DNA from: Methylophaga pinxianii | GTDB taxonomy: Bacteria > Pseudomonadota > Gammaproteobacteria > Nitrosococcales > Methylophagaceae | Assembly (NCBI RefSeq): GCF_020447225.1 | Contig: NZ_JAJAEO010000187.1 | Span: 1 to 64,000 of the forward strand | Direction of reading: 5' to 3' | Length of the DNA: 64,000 nt | In this document: piece after piece, positions 38,604 to 47,046 of the stretch | Numbering within the stretch: the stretch's first letter is position 1 | Layout: every line of letters starts with the position of its first letter | Notes under the pieces: generated by a model | Databases searched by the model: none | Told to the model about the DNA's origin: nothing | Seen by the model: the letters and a program-made list of their open reading frames with translations, nothing else | Position numbers and translations under genes: made by a program

Positions 38604-38629
38604 GGCCGTGTTCAATTTCGAGCACGGCC
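38604..38629 (+). other. Hairpin between asmA-like gene and mutY
   Basis: GGCCGTG (38604-38610) pairs with CACGGCC (38623-38629) around a 12-base interval. No T tract follows on either strand, so it is not a typical intrinsic terminator. It may protect or separate transcripts at the asmA-mutY junction. It sits 13 bases before the mutY start codon. Confidence 0.5.
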
Positions 38630-38642
38630 GACTCCTGTGTTG

Positions 38643-39692
38643 ATGACCAACCCGTTCAGTGAACGCTTATTAGCCTGGTATGACCAATATGGTCGTAAGG
38701 ATTTACCCTGGCAGATAAATGCATCGCCTTACCATGTCTGGTTATCGGAAGTAATGTTGCAACAGACGCAAGTGGCTACAGTTATCCCCTATTATCAGCG
38801 CTTCACCCAACGGTTTCCGGATATTGATAGTCTGGCTGATGCCAATATTGATGATGTGCTTGGGCTTTGGGCCGGTCTGGGATATTACGCTCGCGGTCGC
38901 AACTTGCACAAGGCGGCCATCCAAATGCAACAACAGCATGATGCTCAGGTGCCGGAAAATTTTGAGGCACTATTGAGTTTGCCTGGGGTTGGACGCTCCA
39001 CGGCAGGTGCAATTATGTCTTTGGCGTTTCATCAACGTTTTCCCATTTTGGATGGCAATGTTAAACGTGTGCTTGCCCGATATGACGCAATACCGGTTTG
39101 GCCAGGTGAAAAACAAGCTGAAACAGCCATGTGGCAACGGGCCGAAGCGTTATTACCCACCGAGCGTATTGCAAATTATATTCAGGCCCAAATGGATCTG
39201 GGTGCCACCTTATGCACTCGCAGTCGTCCCGCATGTCAGCAATGTCCCTTGCAAACCGATTGTCAGGCTTTTGCATCCGGTGAACCGACGTTATTCCCGG
39301 TTCGTAAAGCCAAAAAAAGTCAACCAACCCGTAAAACAAACTGGTTTGTTTGTATAGACAAAAATAACAATATCCTCCTGGAACAACGACCACATAGTGG
39401 TATTTGGGGAGGATTATGGAGTTTTCCAGAGGCTGAAACATCAGAGATAACCGATCACTCTCTGCCAGTGAAACATATTGTCTTTCAATCATCATTATCT
39501 GAAATAAAACATGTTTTCAGCCATTTCAAGCTGCTTATCCATCCTCACTTGGTCACTGCAGAACCGATTGATATGGTGGCCGAGAATAAACTGTATATCT
39601 GGGTTAAAATAGATCAGGCATTAACCATGGGTTTACCTGCCCCGGTTAAACAATTAATTGAATTCTTATCATCAACCGAGAGGATGCTATGA
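38643..39692 (+). CDS. mutY: Adenine DNA glycosylase
   Basis: Removes adenine mispaired with 8-oxoguanine. The ATG at 38643 ([10 protein letters not shown]) is preferred over in-frame GTG and TTG codons just upstream. The helix-hairpin-helix is [12 protein letters not shown], with the catalytic Asp in [12 protein letters not shown] and Glu in EVMLQQTQV. The 4Fe-4S cluster cysteines have the C-x6-C-x2-C-x5-C spacing (about residues 196-212). The C-terminal NUDIX-like 8-oxoG recognition domain spans about 230-345. Its stop overlaps the yggX start by four bases, the usual gammaproteobacterial mutY-yggX pair. Confidence 0.96.
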   Translation: MTNPFSERLLAWYDQYGRKDLPWQINASPYHVWLSEVMLQQTQVATVIPYYQRFTQRFPDIDSLADANIDDVLGLWAGLGYYARGRNLHKAAIQMQQQHDAQVPENFEALLSLPGVGRSTAGAIMSLAFHQRFPILDGNVKRVLARYDAIPVWPGEKQAETAMWQRAEALLPTERIANYIQAQMDLGATLCTRSRPACQQCPLQTDCQAFASGEPTLFPVRKAKKSQPTRKTNWFVCIDKNNNILLEQRPHSGIWGGLWSFPEAETSEITDHSLPVKHIVFQSSLSEIKHVFSHFKLLIHPHLVTAEPIDMVAENKLYIWVKIDQALTMGLPAPVKQLIEFLSSTERML

Positions 39693-39955
39693 CACGTACC
39701 GTGCATTGTGTAAAACTCAATAAAGAAGCTGAGGCACTTGATTTTCCACCTTACCCTGGAGAGTTGGGCAAAAAAATCTATGAGAGTGTCTCCAAAGAGG
39801 CCTGGCAAATGTGGGTAGCACATCAAACCATGTTGATAAATGAATATCGTTTATCGTTGGCGGATCCCAAATCTCAGTCTTTTTTAAAGACAGAACTGGA
39901 AAAATTCTTTTTTGGTGAAGGGTCTGATAAACCGGCTGAATTCAAGCCAGTTTAG
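39689..39955 (+). CDS. yggX: Probable Fe(2+)-trafficking protein
   Basis: A small (88-residue) cytosolic protein linked to iron handling and protection of Fe-S clusters from oxidation. The N terminus [24 protein letters not shown] contains the conserved Cys7, and [19 protein letters not shown] is the family core. Translational coupling to mutY, an Fe-S enzyme, is by ATGA overlap. Confidence 0.95.
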   Translation: MTRTVHCVKLNKEAEALDFPPYPGELGKKIYESVSKEAWQMWVAHQTMLINEYRLSLADPKSQSFLKTELEKFFFGEGSDKPAEFKPV

Positions 39956-40153
39956 CCTATGTTAAAGGCAAAATCGCGCATTTTATCTGCCTCTGCAGTT
40001 GCTCAACTGACATTAAATATAATCATTCAACTGGAATATTTTGAGTGTCACATATTAAATAAACATAATATATTCAATAACTAACCGTTCCATCTTCACT
40101 TTAGTCATATGTTTTTCAGGATAAAAAAAAAGGGTCGGGCCTAAAATAAATGT
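39956..40153. other. Gene-free interval upstream of the cold-shock promoter
   Basis: This AT-rich stretch lies between yggX and the putative csp promoter and holds no credible open reading frame. A weak imperfect hairpin (AGGCA/TGCCT with A/T-rich inner bases) at about 39965-39995 is not followed by a T tract. The run of A at about 40123-40131, just upstream of the putative promoter, could act as an UP element; this is a suggestion only. Confidence 0.4.
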
Positions 40154-40182
40154 GACTTTTTGTTAAATTTTGGGCGTACAAT
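40154..40182 (+). promoter_or_regulatory. Putative promoter of the cold-shock gene
   Basis: TACAAT at 40177-40182 is a good -10 hexamer. At 17-base spacing the -35 position reads GACTTT (40154-40159), which is weak. Transcription would start near 40189, at the base of the first leader hairpin. No experimental evidence is available. Confidence 0.4.
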
Positions 40183-40189
40183 GCGATTA

Positions 40190-40236
40190 ACCCCTTTTTA
40201 AGGGGTAGTGTAAGCTGACTTAGGAGTTAAGTTAGC
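40190..40236 (+). promoter_or_regulatory. Tandem hairpins in the cold-shock mRNA leader
   Basis: The first hairpin is ACCCCTT/AAGGGGT at 40190-40206 with a three-T loop. The second is GCTGACTTA (40214-40222) pairing with TAAGTTAGC (40228-40236), nine pairs with one G-U, with loop GGAGT. The real Shine-Dalgarno (GAGG, 40254-40257) lies downstream, six bases before the ATG, and is unpaired in this fold. Cold-shock genes commonly have long structured leaders that act as temperature sensors; that role here is inferred. Confidence 0.55.
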
Positions 40237-40262
40237 AGAAGATTTAAGATATTGAGGTTGAT

Positions 40263-40472
40263 ATGGCAGAGCAAGTTACAGGCACAGTGAAATGGTTCAA
40301 TGACGCAAAAGGATTCGGTTTTATTGAACGCGCCGATGGTCCAGATGTATTTGTACATCACAGCGCGATTAAATCAGATGGTTTCAGAACTCTGAAAGAA
40401 GGCCAGTCTGTCACGATGGAAGTGACACAAGGTCAAAAAGGTCCACAAGCGGAAAACGTTGTCCCTAACTGA
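40263..40472 (+). CDS. Cold-shock domain protein, CspA family
   Basis: A single-stranded nucleic acid binding protein of 69 residues, acting as an RNA chaperone. RNP1 is KGFGFIE and RNP2 is [22 protein letters not shown] is diagnostic. It has a structured leader of about 75 bases, a GAGG ribosome-binding site and its own terminator, so it is monocistronic. Cold induction is likely but cannot be proven from sequence; some CspA paralogues are constitutive. Confidence 0.96.
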   Translation: MAEQVTGTVKWFNDAKGFGFIERADGPDVFVHHSAIKSDGFRTLKEGQSVTMEVTQGQKGPQAENVVPN

Positions 40473-40496
40473 TAACCAGATCCGATACAGACATGA

Positions 40497-40529
40497 AAAA
40501 CCGGTTAAGAAATTAGCCGGTTTTTTTTT
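40497..40529 (+). terminator. Rho-independent terminator of the cold-shock gene
   Basis: ACCGG at about 40500-40504 pairs with CCGGT (40517-40521). The stem extends inward (TTAA/TTAG around a GAAA loop) and outward through A/T pairs, and is followed by nine T at 40521-40529. Confidence 0.85.
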
Positions 40530-40618
40530 GTTTGTTATTTGTAATGACGATAAAGGATTGCTTGACGCTAGTAGCATGACGCAGGCAGGATCCCCTATCG
40601 TATGGAAGGAAATTCGTT

Positions 40619-41374
40619 ATGATTTATCAAGCCAAATTTGGCCGCATTTTATTCACCTTCTTGTGTTTTGCAGTGTCGTTTCCGGTACATGCTGACTGGA
40701 AGCAATTTCTTAACGATTTTAGCAAAGCGGGAAGTTCAGCACTGGAGACTCAGCAAGGTACCGAGTTAAGCTCTGATACTATTGTTAATGGCTTAAAAGA
40801 GGCTCTGGAAGTTGGTACAAAGAAAGCGGTAGAAAAAGTCAGCCAGCAAGGTGGTTATCTGAATAATCCACAAATTCGGATTCCATTGCCCCCCCGGGTA
40901 CAACAAGCTGCAGCTTTAATGCGTCAGTTAGGTTTAAATAAACTAGCTGATGATTTCGAACAAAGTATCAACAGTGCTGCGGAAAAAGCTGCGCCACAGG
41001 CTACATCGATTATGATTGACGCAATCAAAAGCATGAGCATTGATGATGCACGTCATATTTTGAATGGTAACAATGATGCCGCGACTCGCTTTTTTGAAGA
41101 CAGGACACGTGACAAACTGGCCGTGCTATTTGAACCTATCATCAATACATCGCTGAATGAGGTTGGCGCTACCCGATACTATAATCAGCTGGATGATAAA
41201 CTGAGTTCCGTTCCTGTTGTAGGTCAGGATTTAAACCTGGATCTGCAGGATTATGTAACAGGTCAAGCCCTGGATGGTTTATTTACCATGCTAGCGCAAG
41301 AAGAACAGAAGATCCGGGCGAATCCTACAGCAAGAACATCGGAAATATTGCAACAGGTTTTTGGCAGTAAATAG
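40619..41374 (+). CDS. DUF4197 domain-containing periplasmic protein
   Basis: A 251-residue protein with a signal peptide (MIYQAKFGRILFTFLCFAVSFPVHA). The rest matches the DUF4197 family: GLKEALEVGTKKAVEKVSQ near residue 60, IRIPLPPRVQQAAALMRQLG, SIDDARHILNGNNDAATRFF and a C-terminal YVTGQALDGLF. No function is established for the family. An AAGGA site lies nine bases before the start. A 66-base gap separates it from the haem-motif gene; no terminator intervenes, so they may be co-transcribed. Confidence 0.85.
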   Translation: MIYQAKFGRILFTFLCFAVSFPVHADWKQFLNDFSKAGSSALETQQGTELSSDTIVNGLKEALEVGTKKAVEKVSQQGGYLNNPQIRIPLPPRVQQAAALMRQLGLNKLADDFEQSINSAAEKAAPQATSIMIDAIKSMSIDDARHILNGNNDAATRFFEDRTRDKLAVLFEPIINTSLNEVGATRYYNQLDDKLSSVPVVGQDLNLDLQDYVTGQALDGLFTMLAQEEQKIRANPTARTSEILQQVFGSK

Positions 41375-41440
41375 CGTATTTGGCTACTCACTAAGTGCGT
41401 GATGTAATAAAATAAACACAATAAAAATAAGGGAAGCAAC

Positions 41441-42205
41441 ATGGCAACAAATCACAACCTCAATCTCGCGAGTCAAGGCACCTCATTAAAAGCACTGTTT
41501 ACCGGTTATTTGGTTGTGGTGGCGGTTGGTTACCTGATGGCGATCGTTCAAATTCAGCTGACGCATGGCTTGGCTGATGGTAAATATGGTCTGTCTGTAG
41601 ATGATATTGTTTACAGTTATTACGGCAACAGAAGTAATTCATTGCTTGAAAATAAGCTGCATGGTTCGATGAAACCCATGGCAACCGATGAAGAACGTGC
41701 CAAAATTATCAGCTGGGTTCACGCCGGAGCGACTGAAGATTCTTATGAAAATGACGGCATCAGACAAATCTTTGATGCCAAATGTATTGTCTGCCACAAC
41801 GCCGATGCGGGTGGTGCGATTCCGGACTATTCTGATTTTAAACAGATAAAAGAACGGGCTGTGGTCGATACCGGTGCCAGCATAGCGTCACTTGCTCGCG
41901 TCTCACATATCCACTTGTTTGGTATCGCTTTTATCTTTATGTTTGTCGGCTTGATTTTCAGTCTGGCAGCAGGTGTACCTAAAGCATTGAAAGTCACCGT
42001 CATTTCCATGCCATATATCTTTCTATTAGTCGATATTAGCGCTTGGTGGTTAACTAAACTGCATCCAAATTTTGCCTGGTTTGTCATCATTGCTGGCGGT
42101 GCAATGGCGTTATCATTTGCCTTTATGTGGGTAGTATCGATGTACGAAATGTGGATTCTGCCACGTATTCGTGAAGACAACCGTGATGCGTTGTTAGACG
42201 AGTAA
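41441..42205 (+). CDS. Membrane protein with a c-type haem (CXXCH) motif
   Basis: A 254-residue integral membrane protein with four predicted helices (about 19-40, 157-178, 186-205 and 212-235). A hydrophilic, probably periplasmic domain lies between the first two. That domain carries CIVCH at residues 115-119, the covalent c-haem attachment motif. His156 and His158 lie at the start of helix 2 and could be haem or metal ligands. It resembles an uncharacterised proteobacterial family that databases sometimes mislabel as an elongation factor; there is no GTPase motif. It is a candidate quinol- or c-type electron-transfer protein. A GGGAAG site precedes the ATG. Confidence 0.7.
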   Translation: MATNHNLNLASQGTSLKALFTGYLVVVAVGYLMAIVQIQLTHGLADGKYGLSVDDIVYSYYGNRSNSLLENKLHGSMKPMATDEERAKIISWVHAGATEDSYENDGIRQIFDAKCIVCHNADAGGAIPDYSDFKQIKERAVVDTGASIASLARVSHIHLFGIAFIFMFVGLIFSLAAGVPKALKVTVISMPYIFLLVDISAWWLTKLHPNFAWFVIIAGGAMALSFAFMWVVSMYEMWILPRIREDNRDALLDE

Positions 42206-42212
42206 ACTCACG

Positions 42213-42254
42213 AAAAAAAGCCGCTGACTTAACTAACAAGTCAGCGGCTTTTTT
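42213..42254. terminator. Bidirectional terminator between haem-protein gene and uup
   Basis: A long perfect stem: AAAAAAGCCGCTGACTT pairs with AAGTCAGCGGCTTTTTT across a seven-base AACTAAC loop. T tracts are present on both strands, so it serves both convergent genes. Confidence 0.92.
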
Positions 42255-42278
42255 GTATCTGGAAAATATAAACAGTGG

Positions 42279-44171
42279 CTAGGCGTTTTGCAAAGCTTCC
42301 AGTTTTTCCCATTTATCAAAAGCGCGTTCGAGTGATTGTTCATACTCAGCCAGCTGAGATTGAACCTGTTTAATCTTCGCGGCATCCTGCTGATAAAAAT
42401 CCGCTTCCGCCATTGTTTTTGTTACTTCAGCAATTTGCTGCTCAAGCTTTTCGATTTCCAGCGGCAAAGCTTTTAAATCCAACTGTTGTTGATAAGTAAG
42501 TGTTGTCTTCTTCTTAGTGGCTTTCGCTGGCGAAACAGATTCCAGTTTGGTTGCTGGTTTTTCCTGCTTCACTGACTGTTGCCGTTGTGCCAGCCAGTCA
42601 TCATAGCCTCCCACATACTCCCGCACTTGGTTATCTTCATCAAACACAATACAGCTGGTCACCACATTGTTTAGAAAGCTTCGATCATGACTGACCAGCA
42701 GCATCGTACCGGTGAAGCCGAGGAGTAAATCTTCCAGCAGCTCAAGGGTTTCCGCATCAAGATCATTGGTTGGTTCATCCAGTACCAGTAAATTCGCTGG
42801 CTGGGTGAACAATTTCGCCAGTAACAAACGATTACGTTCACCTCCAGACAATGCTTTTACCGGCGTTCTGGCACGATCCGGTGTGAACAGGAAATCTTGC
42901 AAATAGCCAATCACATGTTTCCGACTGCCATTAATTTCAACAAAGTCCCTTCCCTGCCCGACATTGTCTACAACACTGGCTTCTTCATCCAATTGACTGC
43001 GTAATTGATCAAAATATGCCACCTGCAGATTGGTTCCTAATCGTACAGTGCCAGATTGAGGTTCTGCCCGGCCCAGTAAAATGGAGAGTAAAGTACTTTT
43101 ACCACAGCCGTTTGGACCAATAATACCAATGCGATCACCACGCTGGATCACTGATGAGAAATCTTTAAATAATTGTCGGCCATCAAATGCCTGACTAATA
43201 TTCTCGACCTCAACCACCAGCTTGCCGCTCCGATCACCTTCCTGGATCTGCATCGAAACATTGCCTTGTACTTCTCGGCGTTGTCCCCGTTCACGTCGCA
43301 GTTTTTCCAATGCCCTTACCCGGCCCTCATTACGAGTGCGCCGCGCTTTAATGCCCTGGCGTATCCAGACTTCTTCCTGTGCCAGTTTTTTATCAAACTG
43401 TGCATTCTGCTCAGCTTCAGCTGCTAACATGGCTTCGCGTTTTTGCAAAAAGCTTTTGTAATCACCCGGGAAACTGACCAACTGACCACGATCCAGTTGC
43501 ACTATACGGGTTGCCAGCGCCTGCAAAAAACTACGATCATGGGTAATAAACAGTAAGGTGCCACCGTAACTTTCCAGAAAACCTTCCAGCCAGGTGATTG
43601 AGCTGATATCAAGATGGTTGGTAGGTTCATCGAGTAACAAAATATCCGGTTGACGAACCAGGGCCTGAGCCAGTAAAACGCGGCGTTTCATCCCACCGGA
43701 CAAACTGGAAAACTCAACATCCGCATTCAGGGATAATCGGGAAATGACGGTTTCAACCTGCTGTTCAAGACTCCAGCCATCTACTGCCTCGAGTTTGTGT
43801 TGGGCTTTTTCCAGCTTGTTAAGAATTTGTTCACTGCTGTCATGCTGTAACTGCTGAACAATATGGTGATATTCCACCAGCAATGGTCCAACATCACCCA
43901 GTCCGGCGGCAACAACATCAAACACACTGCCAGCAGTGCCCGCTGGCACTTCCTGCTCTAGCCGGGCAATTTTCAATTCTTGCAAACCCACCATCTCACC
44001 ACTGTCTGGGGTGATCTCGCCGGCAATAACCTTCATCAAAGTAGATTTACCAGCACCATTGCGGCCTACCAGGCAAACCCGCTCACCTTTGTCGAGCTGA
44101 AAGTCGACTTTATCAAGTAAATTGGGGCCACCATAACTGACGGTCAGTTGTTTTAAAGACAATAATGCCAC
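42279..44171 (-). CDS. uup: ABC-F ATPase Uup
   Basis: A soluble tandem ABC ATPase that acts on the ribosome and on branched DNA; it lacks membrane domains. The first cassette has GRNGAGKST and [10 protein letters not shown] and the second has GPNGCGKST and VLDEPTNDLD. LSGGMKRR and LSGGERNR are the signature motifs. The linker carries the ABC-F coiled coil, and a C-terminal extension of about 85 residues forms the DNA-binding coiled coil diagnostic of Uup. The 630-residue length fits. It lies three bases downstream of yheS. Confidence 0.93.
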   Translation of the reverse strand: MALLSLKQLTVSYGGPNLLDKVDFQLDKGERVCLVGRNGAGKSTLMKVIAGEITPDSGEMVGLQELKIARLEQEVPAGTAGSVFDVVAAGLGDVGPLLVEYHHIVQQLQHDSSEQILNKLEKAQHKLEAVDGWSLEQQVETVISRLSLNADVEFSSLSGGMKRRVLLAQALVRQPDILLLDEPTNHLDISSITWLEGFLESYGGTLLFITHDRSFLQALATRIVQLDRGQLVSFPGDYKSFLQKREAMLAAEAEQNAQFDKKLAQEEVWIRQGIKARRTRNEGRVRALEKLRRERGQRREVQGNVSMQIQEGDRSGKLVVEVENISQAFDGRQLFKDFSSVIQRGDRIGIIGPNGCGKSTLLSILLGRAEPQSGTVRLGTNLQVAYFDQLRSQLDEEASVVDNVGQGRDFVEINGSRKHVIGYLQDFLFTPDRARTPVKALSGGERNRLLLAKLFTQPANLLVLDEPTNDLDAETLELLEDLLLGFTGTMLLVSHDRSFLNNVVTSCIVFDEDNQVREYVGGYDDWLAQRQQSVKQEKPATKLESVSPAKATKKKTTLTYQQQLDLKALPLEIEKLEQQIAEVTKTMAEADFYQQDAAKIKQVQSQLAEYEQSLERAFDKWEKLEALQNA

Positions 44172-44174
44172 GGA

Positions 44175-46070
44175 TTAAACCTCTGCAGTTTCTGCGTTTT
44201 CGAGTATTTCACTGGCCTCAAGCCAGTCCATTTCAGCCTGTTCCAGTGCAGATTTAGTTGCTGCTTGTTGTTGTAACAGGTTTTTTAACTTTTCTTTATT
44301 AGCTACTTCATACAATGTTGTATCTGCCAGTTGTGTTTCAATACTGGCCAATTCGGCATTCACCTTATCCAGCATCTGCTCGGCTTTTTTAACTTGATTA
44401 CGCAGTGGTTGTAATTTTTGGCGTTGTTGCGCTGCCGCCTGACGATCCAGTTTTTTTGCGTTATGGGCCGCAGGGCTTTTATCAGTAGCAATATTTCCCG
44501 TATCACGCCCCAGCCGCAGTTGCCGGTAATCCTCTAGATCCCCCTCAAAAACATCGGCTTTACCATCGGCGACCAACCAAAGATCATCAGTGACATTACG
44601 CAGGAAATAGCGGTCATGCGAAACCACCACTAATGCACCTTCATATTCCTGTAATGCCATGGTAAGAGCCAAACGCATTTCTAAATCCAGGTGATTGGTT
44701 GGCTCATCCAGTAATAGCAGCGCCGGACGCTGATACACCAAGAGAGCAAGCACCAGCCGGGCTTTTTCACCACCTGAAAATGGCGCAACCGGTTCCAGAG
44801 CGGTATCACCATTAAAACCAAAACCACCCAGAAAATTACGGCAATCCTGTTCGGTCGCCATGGGATCCAGCCTCTGCAAGTGCTTCAATGCACTTTCATC
44901 AGGACGTAATTGTTCCAGTTGATGCTGGGCAAAGTAACCAATAACAATATCTTTGCCTTCTCGACGCTTGCCACTAAGTGGCCCAAGTTCTCCGGCGATT
45001 AACTTGATTAATGTCGATTTACCGGCGCCATTGGGTCCTAACAAACCAATACGATCACCTGGTGCAAGGTGGAGCTTAATATTATCGATTAACGGGGTTT
45101 GTTGATAGCCGACACTGGCTTTATCCAGCGCGAGAATTGGTGTGGTTAAACGCCGTGGCTCAAAAAAGCTGAAATGGAACGGTGAATCCACATGTGCCGG
45201 AGCAATCTTTTCCATGCGTTCCAGGGCTTTTATTCGACTTTGGGCCTGTTTGGCTTTGGTCGCTTTAGCTTTAAAGCGGTTTACAAAATCACGGATATGC
45301 GCGATTTCTGATTGCTGTTTCTGATAGGCAGCTTGTTGATTCGCCAAGTGTTCCGCACGCGCTAATTCAAAATCTGAATAATTACCGGTATACAATTTGA
45401 TGCGCTGTTGTTCGATATGGGCGATATGCGTAACCACCCTATCCAGAAATTCCCGATCATGAGAGATGACTAACAGCGTTCCGGCATAACTGCGTAGCCA
45501 TTCCTCCAGCCAGTAAACCGCTTCCAGATCCAGGTGATTAGTCGGTTCATCCAGCAGTAACAAATCACTGCGACACATTAATGCCTGGGCCAGATTAAGC
45601 CGCATGCGCCAACCACCAGAAAATATTTTGACGGCTTTTTCCTGTTGATCGGCACTGAAACCTAAACCATGCAGTAATTTTGCTGCACGACTGCGGCCGG
45701 TGTAACCGTCAATCAATCCTATTTTGTCATGCAATTGGGTTTGCAAATGACCATCGCCATTTTGCTCTGCTTCAGACAGCTGTACCAGTAAATGGCTAAG
45801 CTCTTCATCACCTTGCAGCACATAGTCAATGGCTGCAGTGTCCACCGCGGGTGTTTCCTGTGCAACATGAGCTATCACCCAGGTTTCAGGCAATGTCAGA
45901 TCACCACTATCCGCATGGATTTCATTACGGATCATCGCAAACAGACTGGATTTACCGGTACCATTTGCACCGGTTAAACCAATACGTTGGCCAGGATGAA
46001 TGACCAGGTTGGCCGCCTCAAACAGCAATCGCGGTCCGCGACGTAAAGAAAGTTGACTGAAATTTATCAT
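44175..46070 (-). CDS. yheS: ABC-F ATPase YheS
   Basis: A second ABC-F translation-associated ATPase (631 residues). Walker A motifs are GANGTGKSS and GPNGAGKST, with [12 protein letters not shown] in both halves. The N terminus MINFSQLSLRRGPRLLFE is typical of YheS rather than EttA. The C-terminal extension after about residue 525 is a charged coiled coil. E. coli YheS is thought to ease translation stalling. Together with uup it forms an operon, so two paralogous factors are made from one transcript. Confidence 0.9.
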   Translation of the reverse strand: MINFSQLSLRRGPRLLFEAANLVIHPGQRIGLTGANGTGKSSLFAMIRNEIHADSGDLTLPETWVIAHVAQETPAVDTAAIDYVLQGDEELSHLLVQLSEAEQNGDGHLQTQLHDKIGLIDGYTGRSRAAKLLHGLGFSADQQEKAVKIFSGGWRMRLNLAQALMCRSDLLLLDEPTNHLDLEAVYWLEEWLRSYAGTLLVISHDREFLDRVVTHIAHIEQQRIKLYTGNYSDFELARAEHLANQQAAYQKQQSEIAHIRDFVNRFKAKATKAKQAQSRIKALERMEKIAPAHVDSPFHFSFFEPRRLTTPILALDKASVGYQQTPLIDNIKLHLAPGDRIGLLGPNGAGKSTLIKLIAGELGPLSGKRREGKDIVIGYFAQHQLEQLRPDESALKHLQRLDPMATEQDCRNFLGGFGFNGDTALEPVAPFSGGEKARLVLALLVYQRPALLLLDEPTNHLDLEMRLALTMALQEYEGALVVVSHDRYFLRNVTDDLWLVADGKADVFEGDLEDYRQLRLGRDTGNIATDKSPAAHNAKKLDRQAAAQQRQKLQPLRNQVKKAEQMLDKVNAELASIETQLADTTLYEVANKEKLKNLLQQQAATKSALEQAEMDWLEASEILENAETAEV

Positions 46071-46137
46071 GGCGCGAATTGTATCAAGCCTGCCGGTCGG
46101 CTGTATTGGAGAAATAGTTTAAGTGTTCGGTAAATCG

Positions 46138-46824
46138 CTAAACTGATTGAGGCAATTGCCAATCTATAGGCGTTTGGCCATGCTGTTGTAAATATTTGTT
46201 TGCCTGGCTGAAATGCTTGCAGCCGAGAAAACCGCGATGAGCTGACAAAGGTGACGGATGCGGTGCTTTTAATACCAGATGTCGATCATTATCAATCGCA
46301 GCACCTTTTTTTTGTGCGTAGCTGCCCCACAGCATAAAAACGACATGTTCACGTTGTTGATTCACCAGACTGATCACCTTATCTGTGAATTGCTCCCATC
46401 CTTTTCCCTGATGGGCATTGGCTTGACCATGTTCAACCGTTAACACTGCATTGAGCAATAAAACCCCTTGTTTCGCCCAGGACTCCAGATAGCCATGCTT
46501 GACCGGCGCAATACCAAGATCATTATTCAACTCTTTATAAATATTGATTAATGAGGGTGGGATAGACACACCCGGCTTCACTGAAAAACACAAACCATGT
46601 GCCTGTTCTGGTTGATGATAAGGGTCCTGACCAAGAATCACTACTTTGACTTGAGATAATGGTGTGGTTTCAAGCGCATGAAACCAGTTTGCTGAGTGTG
46701 GATAAATGACTTTTTGTTGGCTTTTTTGCTGTTGTAAAAATTGCTTTAACTGCTGCATATAAGGCTGTTCAAATTCCTTCCCAAGAACTGCCTGCCATTC
46801 TGGTGCTTTTTGTAAAGCCTTCAT
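46138..46824 (-). CDS. ung: Uracil-DNA glycosylase
   Basis: Excises uracil from DNA. The water-activating motif is GQDPYHQ (about residue 63) and the DNA-intercalating loop is [11 protein letters not shown] (about 188), with [10 protein letters not shown] and FMLWGSYAQ also intact. The ATG at 46824 is preferred: GAGG is well placed, whereas the GTG at 46827 sits too close to it. The protein is 228 residues long, standard for family 1. Downstream, 67 bases separate it from yheS. Confidence 0.96.
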   Translation of the reverse strand: MKALQKAPEWQAVLGKEFEQPYMQQLKQFLQQQKSQQKVIYPHSANWFHALETTPLSQVKVVILGQDPYHQPEQAHGLCFSVKPGVSIPPSLINIYKELNNDLGIAPVKHGYLESWAKQGVLLLNAVLTVEHGQANAHQGKGWEQFTDKVISLVNQQREHVVFMLWGSYAQKKGAAIDNDRHLVLKAPHPSPLSAHRGFLGCKHFSQANKYLQQHGQTPIDWQLPQSV

Positions 46825-46827
46825 CAC

Positions 46828-47046
46828 TTCCTCACTTTAAAATAATTGCCACTTAATTTTGACTTCCTCGGCCAATATTGCAACTCAATTATAAAGTTAT
46901 CAGTCAGATTCGCACTGCTTGCAAACACGAGATACTGAAAAAGTAAGACGAATAGACAAGCTATAAAGTTACTGTTATTTTCAACAGATACCATTTGCAG
47001 TCATTGCAGGGAGTGCCGCAAAAGTATCTTTATACAAGGAATCGCG
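46828..47046. other. Divergent intergenic region ung / HD-GYP regulator
   Basis: This 219-base gap holds the divergent promoters of ung and the two-component genes. TATAAAGTTA occurs twice (46890-46899 and 46962-46971), 72 bases apart. These may be binding sites or A/T-rich -10-like elements. AAGGA lies six bases before the regulator start. No small open reading frame is credible here. Confidence 0.4.

Noticed and set aside
39061-39495. A 144-codon minus-strand frame opposite mutY
   Set aside because: Shadow of the catalytic and Fe-S region of mutY; no independent evidence.
40459-40695. A 78-codon frame across the cold-shock terminator into the DUF4197 gene
   Set aside because: It runs through a strong intrinsic terminator and out of frame with the DUF4197 signal peptide.
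41441-42205. Annotation as an elongation factor
   Set aside because: There is no GTPase P-loop or NKXD motif; the protein has membrane helices and a c-type haem motif.
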